A DNA stretch of 52,801 nt from Chromobacterium piscinae (GTDB taxonomy: Bacteria > Pseudomonadota > Gammaproteobacteria > Burkholderiales > Chromobacteriaceae): positions 1 to 52,801 of the forward strand of contig NZ_JAJOHV010000037.1 in the NCBI RefSeq assembly GCF_021129175.1. Reading direction: 5' to 3'. Position 1 is the stretch's first letter, and every line of letters begins with the position of its first letter. The notes under the pieces are model-generated. The model did not search any database and was not told the DNA's origin. It was given only the letters and a program-made list of their open reading frames with translations. Below, piece after piece: positions 8,963-17,385 of this stretch. The position numbers and the translations under genes are program-made.

Positions 8963-9025
8963 ATCACTCGGCGCGCGGCCGCTTGAACGGCGCGCGCCGC
9001 GGCAATATAGAATGATGGAGCATTG

Positions 9026-9769
9026 ATGAATCCCTTGATCGCACAAAGCGAAAGCCGGACGACGTCCCCGGTGGTGGTGGCGCTGGACTTTGCCGACGCG
9101 GATAGCGCATTGGCTTTCGCCAGCCGGCTGGACCCGGCGGAGTGCCGGCTGAAGGTGGGCAAGGAACTGTTCACCTCCAGCGGCCGCCATCTGGTCGAGG
9201 CGCTGGCCGCGCGCGGTTTCCAGGTTTTCCTGGACATGAAATTCCACGACATCCCCAATACCGTCGCCCATGCCTGCAAGGCCGCGGCCGAGTCCGGCGT
9301 GTGGATGGTCAACGTCCACGCCTCCGGCGGCCGCCGGATGATGGAGGCCGCGCGCGAGGCGCTGGCCGCTTACAGCCAGCGCCCGCTGCTGATCGCGGTG
9401 ACGGTGCTCACCAGCATGGAAGCGTCGGATCTGGCCGAAGTCGGCATCGATGTCCCGCCGCAGCAGCACGTGCTGCGCCTGGCCACGCTGACCCGCGATT
9501 GCGGCCTGGACGGCGTGGTGTGCTCGGCCCAGGAGGCGTTCATGCTGAAGCAGGCCCTGGGCGGCGATTTCAAGCTGGTGACGCCGGGCATCCGCCTGGC
9601 CGACAGCGCCGGCGATGACCAGCGCCGCGTGATGACGCCGACCGCCGCCTTGGCCGCCGGCTCCGATTATCTGGTGGTCGGCCGCCCGATCACCCGCGCC
9701 GCCGACCCGCTGGCCGCGCTGCGCGCCATCAATCAAGACATTTCCGCATTCCTGGGTAAACAATCATGA
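9026..9769 (+). CDS. pyrF: Orotidine 5'-phosphate decarboxylase
   Basis: A 247-residue enzyme that decarboxylates OMP to UMP in the last step of pyrimidine synthesis. The catalytic DxKxxD motif reads [12 protein letters not shown] (D70, K72, D75). The phosphate-binding end [20 protein letters not shown] and the C-terminal [12 protein letters not shown] are also present. The ATG at 9026 has GGAG five bases upstream. The stop overlaps the start of ugd by four bases (ATGA), indicating translational coupling; both enzymes act in uridine nucleotide metabolism, as UMP leads to UDP-glucose. Confidence 0.96.
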   Translation: MNPLIAQSESRTTSPVVVALDFADADSALAFASRLDPAECRLKVGKELFTSSGRHLVEALAARGFQVFLDMKFHDIPNTVAHACKAAAESGVWMVNVHASGGRRMMEAAREALAAYSQRPLLIAVTVLTSMEASDLAEVGIDVPPQQHVLRLATLTRDCGLDGVVCSAQEAFMLKQALGGDFKLVTPGIRLADSAGDDQRRVMTPTAALAAGSDYLVVGRPITRAADPLAALRAINQDISAFLGKQS

Positions 9770-11085
9770 AAATCACGGTAATTGGCTCGGGCTATGTCGG
9801 CCTGGTGACCGGCACCTGCTTGGCCGAGACCGGCTACCACGTCTGCTGCCTGGACGTGGACCCGCGCAAGATCGAAATCCTGCAAAACGGCGGCATCCCG
9901 ATTTTCGAGCCGGGCCTGGAAGACATGGTGAAGCGCAATGTGGCTGCCGGCCGCTTGCATTTCACCACCGACGTGGCGGCTTCGGTCGCTTTCGGCGAAG
10001 TGCAGTTCATCGCCGTCGGCACGCCGCCGGACGAGGATGGCTCCGCCGATCTGCAGTACGTGCTGGCCGCGGCGCGCAATATCGCCCGCCACATGACCGG
10101 CTACCGCGTGGTGGTGGACAAGTCCACCGTGCCGGTGGGCACGGCTGACAAGGTGCGCGCCGCCATCGCCGACGAGCTGGCGCAGCGCGGCGCCGACTTG
10201 CCGTTCAGCGTGGTGTCCAACCCGGAATTCCTGAAAGAAGGCGCGGCGATCGAAGATTTCATGCGGCCCGACCGCGTGGTGATCGGCGTCGATGACGATC
10301 GCGCGGCCGAGATCATGCGCCGCCTGTACAAGCCGTTCCAGCGCAGCCATGAACGCGTGCTGCTGATGGATGTGCGCTCGGCAGAACTGACCAAGTACGC
10401 GGCCAACGCGATGCTGGCCACCCGCATCTCGTTCATGAACGAGCTGGCCAACCTGGCCGAAACCATGGGCGCCGACATCGAACAGGTGCGCCAAGGCATG
10501 GGCTCTGATCCGCGAATCGGCTACCACTTTCTGTATCCGGGCGTCGGCTACGGCGGCTCCTGCTTCCCCAAGGACGTCAAGGCGCTGGTGCAGACGGCCA
10601 AAGAAAACGGCCACACGCTGCGCGTGTTGACCGCGGTGGAAGAGGCCAACGAAGTGCAGAAGCTGCGCCTGGTCGAGAAAGTGGTTTCCCGTTTCGGCGA
10701 GGATCTGTCTGGCCGCCGCCTCGCATTGTGGGGCCTGGCGTTCAAGCCCAATACCGATGACATGCGCGAGGCGCCCAGCCGCGTGATCGTCGAGGAGCTG
10801 ACCCGCCGCGGCGCCGAAATCGTCGCCTTCGATCCGGTGGCGGCGCACGAGGCACAGCGGGTGATGTCCGGCGTCAACGGCGTGGCGTTCGCCGACGACA
10901 TGATGCAGGCGCTGCAAGGCGCGGACGCGCTGTTGATCGTGACCGAGTGGAAGATGTTCCGCGCGCCGGATTTCGAGGCGATCCGCCGCAGCCTGAAGCA
11001 GCCGCTGATTTTCGACGGCCGCAATATGTACGACCCGGCCTGGCTGCGCGAACAGGGCTTCGATTACCACGCCATCGGCCGCTGA
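9766..11085 (+). CDS. ugd: UDP-glucose 6-dehydrogenase
   Basis: A 439-residue enzyme that oxidises UDP-glucose to UDP-glucuronate with two NAD+. The Rossmann motif GSGYVG is at residues 7-12, followed by the acidic residue of CCLDVDP that selects NAD. The catalytic cysteine is C266 in YGGSCFPKD, and the central helix motif [16 protein letters not shown] precedes it. The product feeds capsule, exopolysaccharide or aminoarabinose-modified lipid A. It is translationally coupled to pyrF and followed after eight bases by hldA, which suggests a cell-envelope sugar operon. Confidence 0.95.
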   Translation: MKITVIGSGYVGLVTGTCLAETGYHVCCLDVDPRKIEILQNGGIPIFEPGLEDMVKRNVAAGRLHFTTDVAASVAFGEVQFIAVGTPPDEDGSADLQYVLAAARNIARHMTGYRVVVDKSTVPVGTADKVRAAIADELAQRGADLPFSVVSNPEFLKEGAAIEDFMRPDRVVIGVDDDRAAEIMRRLYKPFQRSHERVLLMDVRSAELTKYAANAMLATRISFMNELANLAETMGADIEQVRQGMGSDPRIGYHFLYPGVGYGGSCFPKDVKALVQTAKENGHTLRVLTAVEEANEVQKLRLVEKVVSRFGEDLSGRRLALWGLAFKPNTDDMREAPSRVIVEELTRRGAEIVAFDPVAAHEAQRVMSGVNGVAFADDMMQALQGADALLIVTEWKMFRAPDFEAIRRSLKQPLIFDGRNMYDPAWLREQGFDYHAIGR

Positions 11086-11093
11086 GGTAAGCC

Positions 11094-12056
11094 ATGAGTC
11101 TGATGCAAACCCTGGGACTGAAGCCCGCCGCGCTGGCTTCTTCCCTGGCCAAGGCCAAGGTGCTGGTGGTCGGCGACGTGATGTTGGACCGCTACTGGTT
11201 CGGCGACGTGTCGCGCATTTCGCCCGAGGCGCCAGTGCCGGTGGCCAAGATCGGCCGCAGCGAGGAGCGGGCAGGCGGCGCCGCCAACGTGGCGCGCAAT
11301 ATCGCCGGCCTGGGCGGCAAGGCCACCATTTTGTCGGTGGTCGGCGACGACGAGGCGGCGGACGCGCTGGAGAGGCTGTTGAAGGCCGACGGCATCGTCA
11401 CCTCGTTCAAGCGCGATTCCAACATCGCCACCACGGTGAAGCTGAGAGTGGTGGCTCGCCAGCAGCAGCTGATCCGGCTGGACTTCGAAGACGCGCCCAG
11501 CCATGAAATCCTGGCCGGCAAACTGGAAGAGTTCGCCGACATCGTCGCCGCGCACGACGTGGTGATCCTGTCCGACTACGGCAAGGGCGGGCTGACCCAT
11601 GTGGCCGAGATGATCCAGCTGGCCCGCGCCGCCGGCAAGCCGGTGCTGATCGACCCCAAGGGCGACGATTACAGCAAATACGCCGGCGCCACGCTGCTGA
11701 CCCCCAATCGCAGCGAGTTCCGCCAGGTAGCGGGCGGCTGGAAGGATGAGGCCAGCCTGACCGCCAAGGCGCAGGCGCTGCGCGCCGAACTGAATCTGGA
11801 CGCGTTGCTGGTGACGCGCAGCGAAGAGGGCATGACGCTGTTCCGCGCCGACGGCGCCCTGCATCAACCGACTTTCGCGCGCGAGGTTTATGACGTGTCC
11901 GGCGCCGGCGACACCGTGATCGGCACGCTGGGCCTGGCGCTGGCCGCCGGCCAGCCGCTGCCGGTGGCGATGAACCTGGCCAATGCCGCCGCCGGCGTGG
12001 TGGTGGGCAAGCTGGGCACCGCTGTATGTTCGCAACAGGAACTGTTTGCCTTGTAA
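11094..12056 (+). CDS. hldA: D-glycero-beta-D-manno-heptose-7-phosphate kinase
   Basis: A 320-residue PfkB-family sugar kinase acting in ADP-heptose synthesis for the LPS inner core. The segment GDVMLDRYWFGDVSRISPEAPVP near the N-terminus, RAGGAANVARNIAGLGG and the catalytic YDVSGAGDTV near residue 273 identify the kinase half of HldE. The protein ends after this domain: the cytidylyltransferase half of the E. coli bifunctional HldE is missing and must be encoded elsewhere (hldC/rfaE2 type). RBS GAGGTAAGCC precedes the ATG. Confidence 0.94.
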   Translation: MSLMQTLGLKPAALASSLAKAKVLVVGDVMLDRYWFGDVSRISPEAPVPVAKIGRSEERAGGAANVARNIAGLGGKATILSVVGDDEAADALERLLKADGIVTSFKRDSNIATTVKLRVVARQQQLIRLDFEDAPSHEILAGKLEEFADIVAAHDVVILSDYGKGGLTHVAEMIQLARAAGKPVLIDPKGDDYSKYAGATLLTPNRSEFRQVAGGWKDEASLTAKAQALRAELNLDALLVTRSEEGMTLFRADGALHQPTFAREVYDVSGAGDTVIGTLGLALAAGQPLPVAMNLANAAAGVVVGKLGTAVCSQQELFAL

Positions 12057-12080
12057 GCCGGCGCGCCGGCAGGAGACGCG

Positions 12081-12671
12081 ATGACGAAGCTGACCGCGCA
12101 ACAAGTTGAAGAGGTGCTGGCCTTCTGGTTCGAATCCAGCGACGACAAGGCCTTGAATCGGCCGCGCGAGGCCTGGTTCCGGCGCGACGACGCTTTCGAC
12201 GCCGAGATCCGCCGTCGTTTCCTGCCCTTGTGGCAGGCGCTGGCGGCCGGCGAGCTGGCCATCGACGCCGGCGACGCCCGCGCGGCGCTGGCCTGGCTGA
12301 TCGTGGCCGATCAATTCCCTCGCAATCTGTTCCGCGGAGAGGCTAAGGCGTTCTCCAGCGACGAGAAGGCGAGAGAGGGCGCGCGGTCGGCCGTCGGCCA
12401 AAGGCTGGAGCAGACGCTGCCGCCGGTGGCGCGGGTTTTCTTCTACCTGCCGTTCGAGCATAGCGAGGACATGGCTGACCAGCGGCGGTCGCTGGAGCTG
12501 TTCGCCGCGTTGGACGCTGTCCTGCCTGGCTCCAATTATCTGGATTTCGCGCAGCGGCATGAGCGGGTAGTCGCCGAATTCGGCCGCTTTCCGCATCGCA
12601 ACGCGGCGCTGGGCAGAATCAGCTCGCCGGCCGAGCAGTCCTATCTGGCCCAGCCGGGCGCGGGCTTCTGA
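12081..12671 (+). CDS. DUF924 family protein
   Basis: A 196-residue, probably cytosolic helical protein. It carries the family's hallmark segments: EVLAFWFE at the N-terminus, [15 protein letters not shown] in the middle, [12 protein letters not shown], and the C-terminal [11 protein letters not shown]. The fold is TPR-like and the biochemical function is not established. It lies 24 bases after hldA and 46 bases before hldD, so it is co-oriented with heptose genes and may be cotranscribed with them. No heptose-related role is known; the position may be incidental. Confidence 0.85.
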   Translation: MTKLTAQQVEEVLAFWFESSDDKALNRPREAWFRRDDAFDAEIRRRFLPLWQALAAGELAIDAGDARAALAWLIVADQFPRNLFRGEAKAFSSDEKAREGARSAVGQRLEQTLPPVARVFFYLPFEHSEDMADQRRSLELFAALDAVLPGSNYLDFAQRHERVVAEFGRFPHRNAALGRISSPAEQSYLAQPGAGF

Positions 12672-12717
12672 ATTTCATCCGGACCCGAGGGTCCGCAGCA
12701 GAACTAAGGATCGACAT

Positions 12718-13719
12718 ATGACTATCGTCGTCACCGGAGCCGCCGGCTTCATCGGCTCCAACCTGGTCAAGGGTTTGAACCAGCGCGGCATCACCGACAT
12801 CATCGCCGTAGACAACCTCAGCAGCGGCGACAAATTCCACAATCTGGTCGATTGCGAGATTTCGCATTACCTCGACAAGCACGAATTCCTGCACCTGCTG
12901 CTGGACGGCGAGTACGAGGGCGAGCTGGCCGCCATCCTGCACCAGGGCGCGTGCTCCGACACGATGAACCACGACGGCAAGTACATGATGGACAACAACT
13001 ACCAGTACACGCTGGCGTTGTTCGACTACTGCCAGCACGAGGAAATCCAGTTCCTGTACGCGTCCAGCGCCGCCACCTACGGCAAGGGCAACGTGTTCAA
13101 GGAAGAGCGCCAGTACGAAGGCCCGCTCAATGTCTACGGCTATTCCAAGTTCCTGTTCGATCAGGTGCTGCGCCAACGGATGAAGGAAGGCCTGTCCGCG
13201 CAGGCGGTGGGCTTTCGCTACTTCAACGTCTACGGCCCGCGCGAGCAGCACAAGGGCCGGATGGCCTCGGTGGCTTTCCATCACTTCAACCAGTACCGCG
13301 AGCACGGCAAGGTCAAGTTGTTCGGCGGCTGGGATGGCTGGGACAACGGCATGCAGAGCCGCGACTTCGTGTCGGTGGAGGACGTGGTCAAGGTCAACCT
13401 GCATTTCCTCGACCATCCGGAGAAGAGCGGCATCTTCAATCTGGGCAGCGGCCGTTCGCAGCCGTTCAACGACGTGGCAGAAGCCACCGTCAACGCCTGC
13501 CGCCGCCATGAGGGCAAGCCGGCGCTGACACTGGCCGAGATGATCGCGCAGGGCATCGTCGAGTACATCGACTTCCCGGATGCGTTGAAAGGCAAGTACC
13601 AGAGCTTCACCCAGGCCGATATCGCGCGGCTGCGCGAGGCGGGTTACGGCGAGGCCATGCTGTCGGTGGCCGAGGGCGTGGACCGCTACGTCGATTGGCT
13701 GATCAGCCGCCAGGGTTGA
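12718..13719 (+). CDS. hldD: ADP-L-glycero-D-manno-heptose 6-epimerase
   Basis: A 333-residue short-chain dehydrogenase/reductase-type epimerase that converts ADP-D,D-heptose to ADP-L,D-heptose, the donor for the LPS inner core. The NADP-binding motif is TGAAGFIGS (residues 6-14). The catalytic YxxxK is YGYSK with Y140 and K144, the same numbers as in E. coli HldD. The serine segment reads [21 protein letters not shown] precedes the ATG. A strong hairpin terminator follows. Confidence 0.96.
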   Translation: MTIVVTGAAGFIGSNLVKGLNQRGITDIIAVDNLSSGDKFHNLVDCEISHYLDKHEFLHLLLDGEYEGELAAILHQGACSDTMNHDGKYMMDNNYQYTLALFDYCQHEEIQFLYASSAATYGKGNVFKEERQYEGPLNVYGYSKFLFDQVLRQRMKEGLSAQAVGFRYFNVYGPREQHKGRMASVAFHHFNQYREHGKVKLFGGWDGWDNGMQSRDFVSVEDVVKVNLHFLDHPEKSGIFNLGSGRSQPFNDVAEATVNACRRHEGKPALTLAEMIAQGIVEYIDFPDALKGKYQSFTQADIARLREAGYGEAMLSVAEGVDRYVDWLISRQG

Positions 13720-13737
13720 TCGCCTGGGCAGTGATAT

Positions 13738-13771
13738 AAAGCCGCATCGTCTTTATGACGGCGCGGCTTTT
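13738..13771 (+). terminator. Intrinsic terminator after hldD, possibly bidirectional
   Basis: AAAGCCGC (13738-13745) pairs with GCGGCTTT; inside, CGTC pairs with GACG around TTTAT. A run of T follows on the plus strand and a run of A precedes the stem, so it can also serve the minus-strand lldR, whose stop codon is at 13778. Confidence 0.85.
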
Positions 13772-13777
13772 GTCATT

Positions 13778-14548
13778 TCAGCGTCCGGCGTTTTCCTGCT
13801 CCAGCCGCATGCGGGCCCGGGCATCGCGTTCCGCCAGCAGCATCTGGTTTTGCAGCGTGTCGGCGACAAAATCGATATGCCGCTCCGCCGCCAACTGCGC
13901 GGCGTCGGGCTGGCGATCGCGTATCGCCTGCCAGATCGCCAGATGCTGCTCGCGCAGCGCCTCCGCCACTTCGCCGACGGCGAACAGATTGGCGATATTG
14001 TCCTTCACATGCCGCTGCAACATGGCCAGCAGGCTGCCGGATAGATGGGCGAACAACACATTGTGGGAGGCTTCGGCCACGGCTTGATGGAATTCGACGT
14101 CGGCCTGCGCCTGCTCGGCCAGATCGCCGCCACGATAGGCTTGCTGCAGCCGCTCCACGCAGCGACGCAGCCTCTCCACGTCGGCCGGCGTCGCCCGGCT
14201 GGCGGCGCAGCGCGCCACCGTGCCTTCCAGCACGCGGCGGAACTCGAGCAAGTCGCCGTGCAGCTCCTCGTGCTGATTCAACAGCTTTTCCCATGGGTCG
14301 GAAAACGCCGTTTCCAGCCGGTCCGTCACCCAGGTGCCGCCGCCCTGGCGGCTGGACAACAGGCCGCGCGACGCCAGTTGCTGGATCGCCTCGCGCAGCG
14401 ATGGCCGCGACACGCCGAACTCCTCGGCCAATTGTCTTTCCGGCGGCAACCGGTCCCCCGGTTTGAGCACGCCGTCGAGTATGCGTTTTTCCAGTTGCTG
14501 CACGATCATGTCGGACAGTTTGGGCAGGTTTACTTTGGGGTAAGCCAT
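13778..14548 (-). CDS. lldR: FadR-subfamily GntR regulator, probable lactate-responsive LldR
   Basis: A 256-residue regulator. The N-terminal winged helix contains LPPERQLAEEFGVSRPSLREAIQQLASRGLL and the wing QGGGTWV, and an all-helical FCD effector domain follows (FRRVLEGTVARCAA, FHQAVAEASHN, EQHLAIWQAIRDR). This is the PdhR/LldR type, in which a 2-oxo or hydroxy acid such as lactate binds the FCD domain with a metal. The start at 14548 (MAYPKV) is chosen because the family begins just before the HTH; the ribosome-binding site is weak. LldR-like palindromes lie upstream of this gene and of the lut operon, which supports control of lactate use and autoregulation. Confidence 0.85.
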   Translation of the reverse strand: MAYPKVNLPKLSDMIVQQLEKRILDGVLKPGDRLPPERQLAEEFGVSRPSLREAIQQLASRGLLSSRQGGGTWVTDRLETAFSDPWEKLLNQHEELHGDLLEFRRVLEGTVARCAASRATPADVERLRRCVERLQQAYRGGDLAEQAQADVEFHQAVAEASHNVLFAHLSGSLLAMLQRHVKDNIANLFAVGEVAEALREQHLAIWQAIRDRQPDAAQLAAERHIDFVADTLQNQMLLAERDARARMRLEQENAGR

Positions 14549-14577
14549 AATGAAATGAATCCGCGGCAGGCGGAATA

Positions 14578-14590
14578 TTGGTCTGACCAG
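14578..14590. promoter_or_regulatory. LldR/FadR-type operator upstream of lldR
   Basis: TTGGTCTGACCAG contains the palindrome TGGTC-T-GACCA, the half-site pattern of FadR-subfamily regulators. It lies 29 bases upstream of the lldR start, consistent with autoregulation, and resembles the operator at 15917-15933. Confidence 0.6.
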
Positions 14591-14767
14591 ATGGCCCAGC
14601 ATAGCAGAGCGGACAGCCGCCTGTCATGGTTGCGGCCATTGGCACCGCGGAATATTCGCATGAAGCATGCCCTGCTGAGGCTCAAGCCTGGCTTGCGCGT
14701 CTGGCGCAGGCGCGCGAGAAATGATCTGGGTATATCTTTTAGCCGACGCCATTTAATTTTAGATATT

Positions 14768-14776
14768 TGCTATAAA
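14768..14776 (+). promoter_or_regulatory. Candidate extended -10 promoter of cheV
   Basis: TGCTATAAA fits an extended -10 element (TGnTATAAT). It lies 30 bases before the cheV start and about 24 bases before its AAGGAG. No good -35 element is seen at normal spacing. Confidence 0.4.
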
Positions 14777-14806
14777 GACATACTGTCTTTTGCAAGGAGT
14801 TACGCG

Positions 14807-15751
14807 ATGTCCGACCTGCTGAAAAAAATCGACGCCCGAACCAAGCTGGCCGGCACCAATAAGCTGGAAATCCTGCTGTTTTCGCTGGGCGACGATCAGC
14901 GCACCGGCCGCAAGGAGGTATTCGGCATCAATGTGTTCAAGGTGCGCGAGGTGATGCGCACGCCGGAAATCACCACCGCGCCGGAGATGCCGGCCTCGGT
15001 GGAGGGCATGGTCAGCCTGCGCGGCGCGCTGGTGCCGGTGATCGACCTGGGAAAATACACCGGCATCGTCACGTCCAAGCGGCCGGAAATCATGATCATC
15101 ACCGAGTACAACGGCCATACCCAGGGCTTCCTGGTGGAGACGGTGGATACCATATTGCGGCTGGACTGGTCTGCGATGCGGGTGCCGCCGGACATGATCA
15201 CCAACCGGATGGCGGGGCTGGTCACCGCGGTCACCGAGTTGGAGAACGGCACGCTGGTGATGATGATGGACGTGGAGAAGGTGCTGGCCGAAACCTGCTT
15301 GTCGGACGAAACCCAGAACTATATCTCCATCGAGCCGGTGAAGGAGGACAGGCACATCTTCTTCGCCGACGACAGCGCGGTGGCGCGCAAGCAGATCGAA
15401 CGCACGCTGGACGCGATGCATATCCGCTATTCATCGGAAATGAACGGCATGCGCGGCTGGGAAACCCTGCAGAAGATGGCGCAGCAGGCCGAGGCGGCGG
15501 GTCAGAAGCTGAATCAGGTGCTGCACCTGATTCTCACCGATGTGGAAATGCCGGAGATGGATGGCTACATGTTGACCAAGATGATCAAAGACGACGCGCG
15601 TTTCGTCGGCATTCCGGTGCTGATGCACTCGTCGCTGTCCGGCATGGCCAACAAGAAGCTGGGCGAGTCTGTCGGTGTGGACGCTTATGTGTCCAAGGAT
15701 GAGCCGCAGAAGCTGGCCAGCAAGCTGCGCGAGATGCTGTTGTTGGAATAA
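14807..15751 (+). CDS. cheV: Chemotaxis coupling protein CheV
   Basis: A 314-residue fusion of a CheW-like coupling domain and a receiver domain. Residues 1-160 show the CheW fold with FGINVFKVREVMRTPEI and VEGMVSLRGALVPVIDL. From about 180 the receiver begins (IFFADDSAVARKQIERTL), with the phosphoacceptor aspartate in LILTDVEMPEMDGY and the lysine in VSKDEP. CheV links methyl-accepting receptors to CheA and may serve as a phosphate sink for adaptation. AAGGAG lies seven bases before the ATG at 14807; the open frame extends far upstream but has no homology there. It sits alone between lldR and the lactate operon, not in a chemotaxis cluster. Confidence 0.95.
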   Translation: MSDLLKKIDARTKLAGTNKLEILLFSLGDDQRTGRKEVFGINVFKVREVMRTPEITTAPEMPASVEGMVSLRGALVPVIDLGKYTGIVTSKRPEIMIITEYNGHTQGFLVETVDTILRLDWSAMRVPPDMITNRMAGLVTAVTELENGTLVMMMDVEKVLAETCLSDETQNYISIEPVKEDRHIFFADDSAVARKQIERTLDAMHIRYSSEMNGMRGWETLQKMAQQAEAAGQKLNQVLHLILTDVEMPEMDGYMLTKMIKDDARFVGIPVLMHSSLSGMANKKLGESVGVDAYVSKDEPQKLASKLREMLLLE

Positions 15752-15760
15752 CGTTCATGC

Positions 15761-15786
15761 GGCGCGTCGCCCGGCAGTGACGCGCC
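15761..15786 (+). terminator. Strong hairpin after cheV without T-tract
   Basis: GGCGCGTC (15761-15768) pairs perfectly with GACGCGCC (15779-15786) around a ten-base loop, nine bases after the cheV stop. No T-run follows, so it may be a weak or factor-assisted terminator, or a 3'-end stabiliser. Confidence 0.5.
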
Positions 15787-15872
15787 ACCCATTTCTGCTC
15801 GCCTGCGCTCCGTTCGGGGGCGCAAGACTCCGCTCGGCCCTCTCACTCTCTTCCCAATGCCTTCTTGTCATA

Positions 15873-15901
15873 TTGACGAACTCAAGCATTCACTCTAAAG
15901 T
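15873..15901 (+). promoter_or_regulatory. Sigma-70-type promoter of the lactate operon
   Basis: TTGACG (-35, five of six consensus) at 15873-15878 and TAAAGT (-10, four of six) at 15896-15901 are separated by 17 bases. The predicted start near 15908 lies just before the LldR-type operator at 15917-15933, so a bound repressor would sit just downstream of the start and block elongation. Confidence 0.6.
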
Positions 15902-15916
15902 GGTTTTCATAAGAAT

Positions 15917-15933
15917 AATTGGTCTTACCAATT
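15917..15933. promoter_or_regulatory. LldR operator of the lactate operon
   Basis: AATTGGT-CTT-ACCAATT is a perfect palindrome with seven-base arms. It closely resembles the E. coli LldR operators (ATTGGCCCTACCAAT type). It lies 13 bases before the lutA start codon and downstream of the predicted promoter. Confidence 0.8.
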
Positions 15934-15946
15934 TACAAAGGAAGCC

Positions 15947-16690
15947 ATGAAGACGCCTGCCGACGTTTACCTGTTCGGCACCTGTCTGCTCGACCTGTTC
16001 CTGCCGGAAGCTGGCCTAGACGCCATCGCCCTGCTGGAAGGCCTGGGCGTGCGGGTGCATTTTCCCCAGGCCCAGAGCTGCTGCGGCCAGCCGGCGTATA
16101 CCAGCGGCCACCCCAAGGAAGCGCTGGCCGTGGCGCGCGCGCAACTGGCCTGTTTCCCGGAAGGCTGGCCCATCGTGGTGCCGTCTGGTTCCTGCGGCGG
16201 CATGATCCAGCATCATTGGCCACGCCTGTTCGCCGGCGAGGCGGACGAAAGGGCAGCCTGCGCCATTGCCGCGCGGGTGGTGGAGTTTTCCGATTTCCTG
16301 CTGAATCACCTGGATTGGCAGCCGCAAGACCTGGGCGAGCCGGTCAAGGTGGCGGTGCATACCTCCTGTTCGGCGCGGCGCGAGATGAACGTGCACAAGA
16401 CCAGTTGGGCGCTGGTGGATCGGTTGCAGAATGTTCAGCGCGTGGCGCATGACCATGAGTCCGAGTGCTGCGGATTTGGCGGCACTTTCTCCATCAAGCA
16501 TCCGGACATCGCCGGCGCGATGGTGGCCGACAAGGCCCAATCGCTGCAGGACAGCGGAGCGGTGGAGTTCGTCACCGCCGATGGCGGCTGTCTGCTGAAT
16601 ATCAACGGCAAGCTCGGCCAGTGCGGCAGCGGTTTCCAGGGCCGCCATCTGGCCAGCTTTCTGCTGGCGCGCACCGGAGGCAAGCGATGA
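15947..16690 (+). CDS. lutA: L-lactate utilisation protein LutA / LldE
   Basis: A 247-residue protein with two cysteine-rich CCG domains: CCGQPAYTSGH with an upstream cysteine, and HTSCSARREM followed by ECCGFGGTFS. These bind an iron-sulfur cluster, as in heterodisulfide-reductase-like proteins. With LutB and LutC it forms the LldEFG/LutABC L-lactate dehydrogenase complex, which oxidises L-lactate to pyruvate at the membrane. AAAGGAAGCC is a good ribosome-binding site. The stop overlaps the lutC start. Confidence 0.93.
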   Translation: MKTPADVYLFGTCLLDLFLPEAGLDAIALLEGLGVRVHFPQAQSCCGQPAYTSGHPKEALAVARAQLACFPEGWPIVVPSGSCGGMIQHHWPRLFAGEADERAACAIAARVVEFSDFLLNHLDWQPQDLGEPVKVAVHTSCSARREMNVHKTSWALVDRLQNVQRVAHDHESECCGFGGTFSIKHPDIAGAMVADKAQSLQDSGAVEFVTADGGCLLNINGKLGQCGSGFQGRHLASFLLARTGGKR

Positions 16691-17385
16691 GCGCCCGCGC
16701 CTCCATTCTGCAGAAATTGCGCGCCGCGCCGCGGCAGGAGCGCGCGCGGCCGGATCTGGCCGGCCACTTCCAGCGCTTTGCCAGCCAGGACGATGAAATC
16801 GCCCGCTTGCGCCATTGGGCGGCGATGATGCGCGCGGTGAAGACCGACATCCTGTGGACGCGCGAGGCGGAGTGGGACGCGGCCTTGGCCGACTGGCTGG
16901 CCGCGCATCCGCAAGATTCGCTGCTGTTGTCCGACACCACGCATGGCCGGCGGCTGGCGCAGCGTCTGGAGAGCGTCAACAACGCGCCGCGCATCGTCTG
17001 GTTCGAGCGAGAGGTGGATGGCTGGAAGGCGGAGCTGTTCGACATCGCGGCCGGTTTCACCGCCGCCCGCTGCGGCATCGCCGCCACCGGGACGCTGGCC
17101 TTGTGGCCGGACGAGGCCGAGCCGCGGATGATGAGCCTGGTTCCTCCGTTGCACATCGCCTTGTTCGACGCCGCGACCTTGTACCCGGATTTCTATTCGG
17201 CGATGCAGGGCGAGAACTGGGCGGCCGGCATGCCCACCAACGCGCTGCTGATTTCCGGCCCGTCCAAAACCGCCGACATCCAGCAAACGCTGGCCTACGG
17301 CGCGCACGGCCCGCGCGAGCTGCTGGTGCTGGCCGTGTTGCCGCCGCATATCGCCATCCACGATGTGGAAGGAGACGGGCGATGA
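16687..17385 (+). CDS. lutC: L-lactate utilisation protein LutC / LldG (LUD domain)
   Basis: A 232-residue protein of the LUD (YkgG/LutC) family. The first third is a poorly conserved helical region; the core contains AAGFTAARCGIAATGTLALWP and MSLVPPLHIALFD, and GPSKTADIQQTLAYGAHGPREL near the C-terminus is the typical family end. It overlaps both neighbours by four bases (ATGA), so lutA, lutC and lutB are translated as one coupled unit. The order A-C-B differs from the A-B-C order of Bacillus. Confidence 0.9.
   Translation: MSARASILQKLRAAPRQERARPDLAGHFQRFASQDDEIARLRHWAAMMRAVKTDILWTREAEWDAALADWLAAHPQDSLLLSDTTHGRRLAQRLESVNNAPRIVWFEREVDGWKAELFDIAAGFTAARCGIAATGTLALWPDEAEPRMMSLVPPLHIALFDAATLYPDFYSAMQGENWAAGMPTNALLISGPSKTADIQQTLAYGAHGPRELLVLAVLPPHIAIHDVEGDGR

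Noticed and set aside
7559-9763. Minus-strand open frame of 734 codons opposite lapB and pyrF
   Set aside because: It covers two well-supported plus-strand genes, is rich in low-complexity His/Gln/Arg and has no recognisable motif. It is a GC-driven shadow frame.
14045-14806. N-terminal extension of CheV in the open frame from 14045
   Set aside because: The extension lies antisense to lldR and has no CheW homology, whereas AAGGAG at 14794 fits the ATG at 14807.
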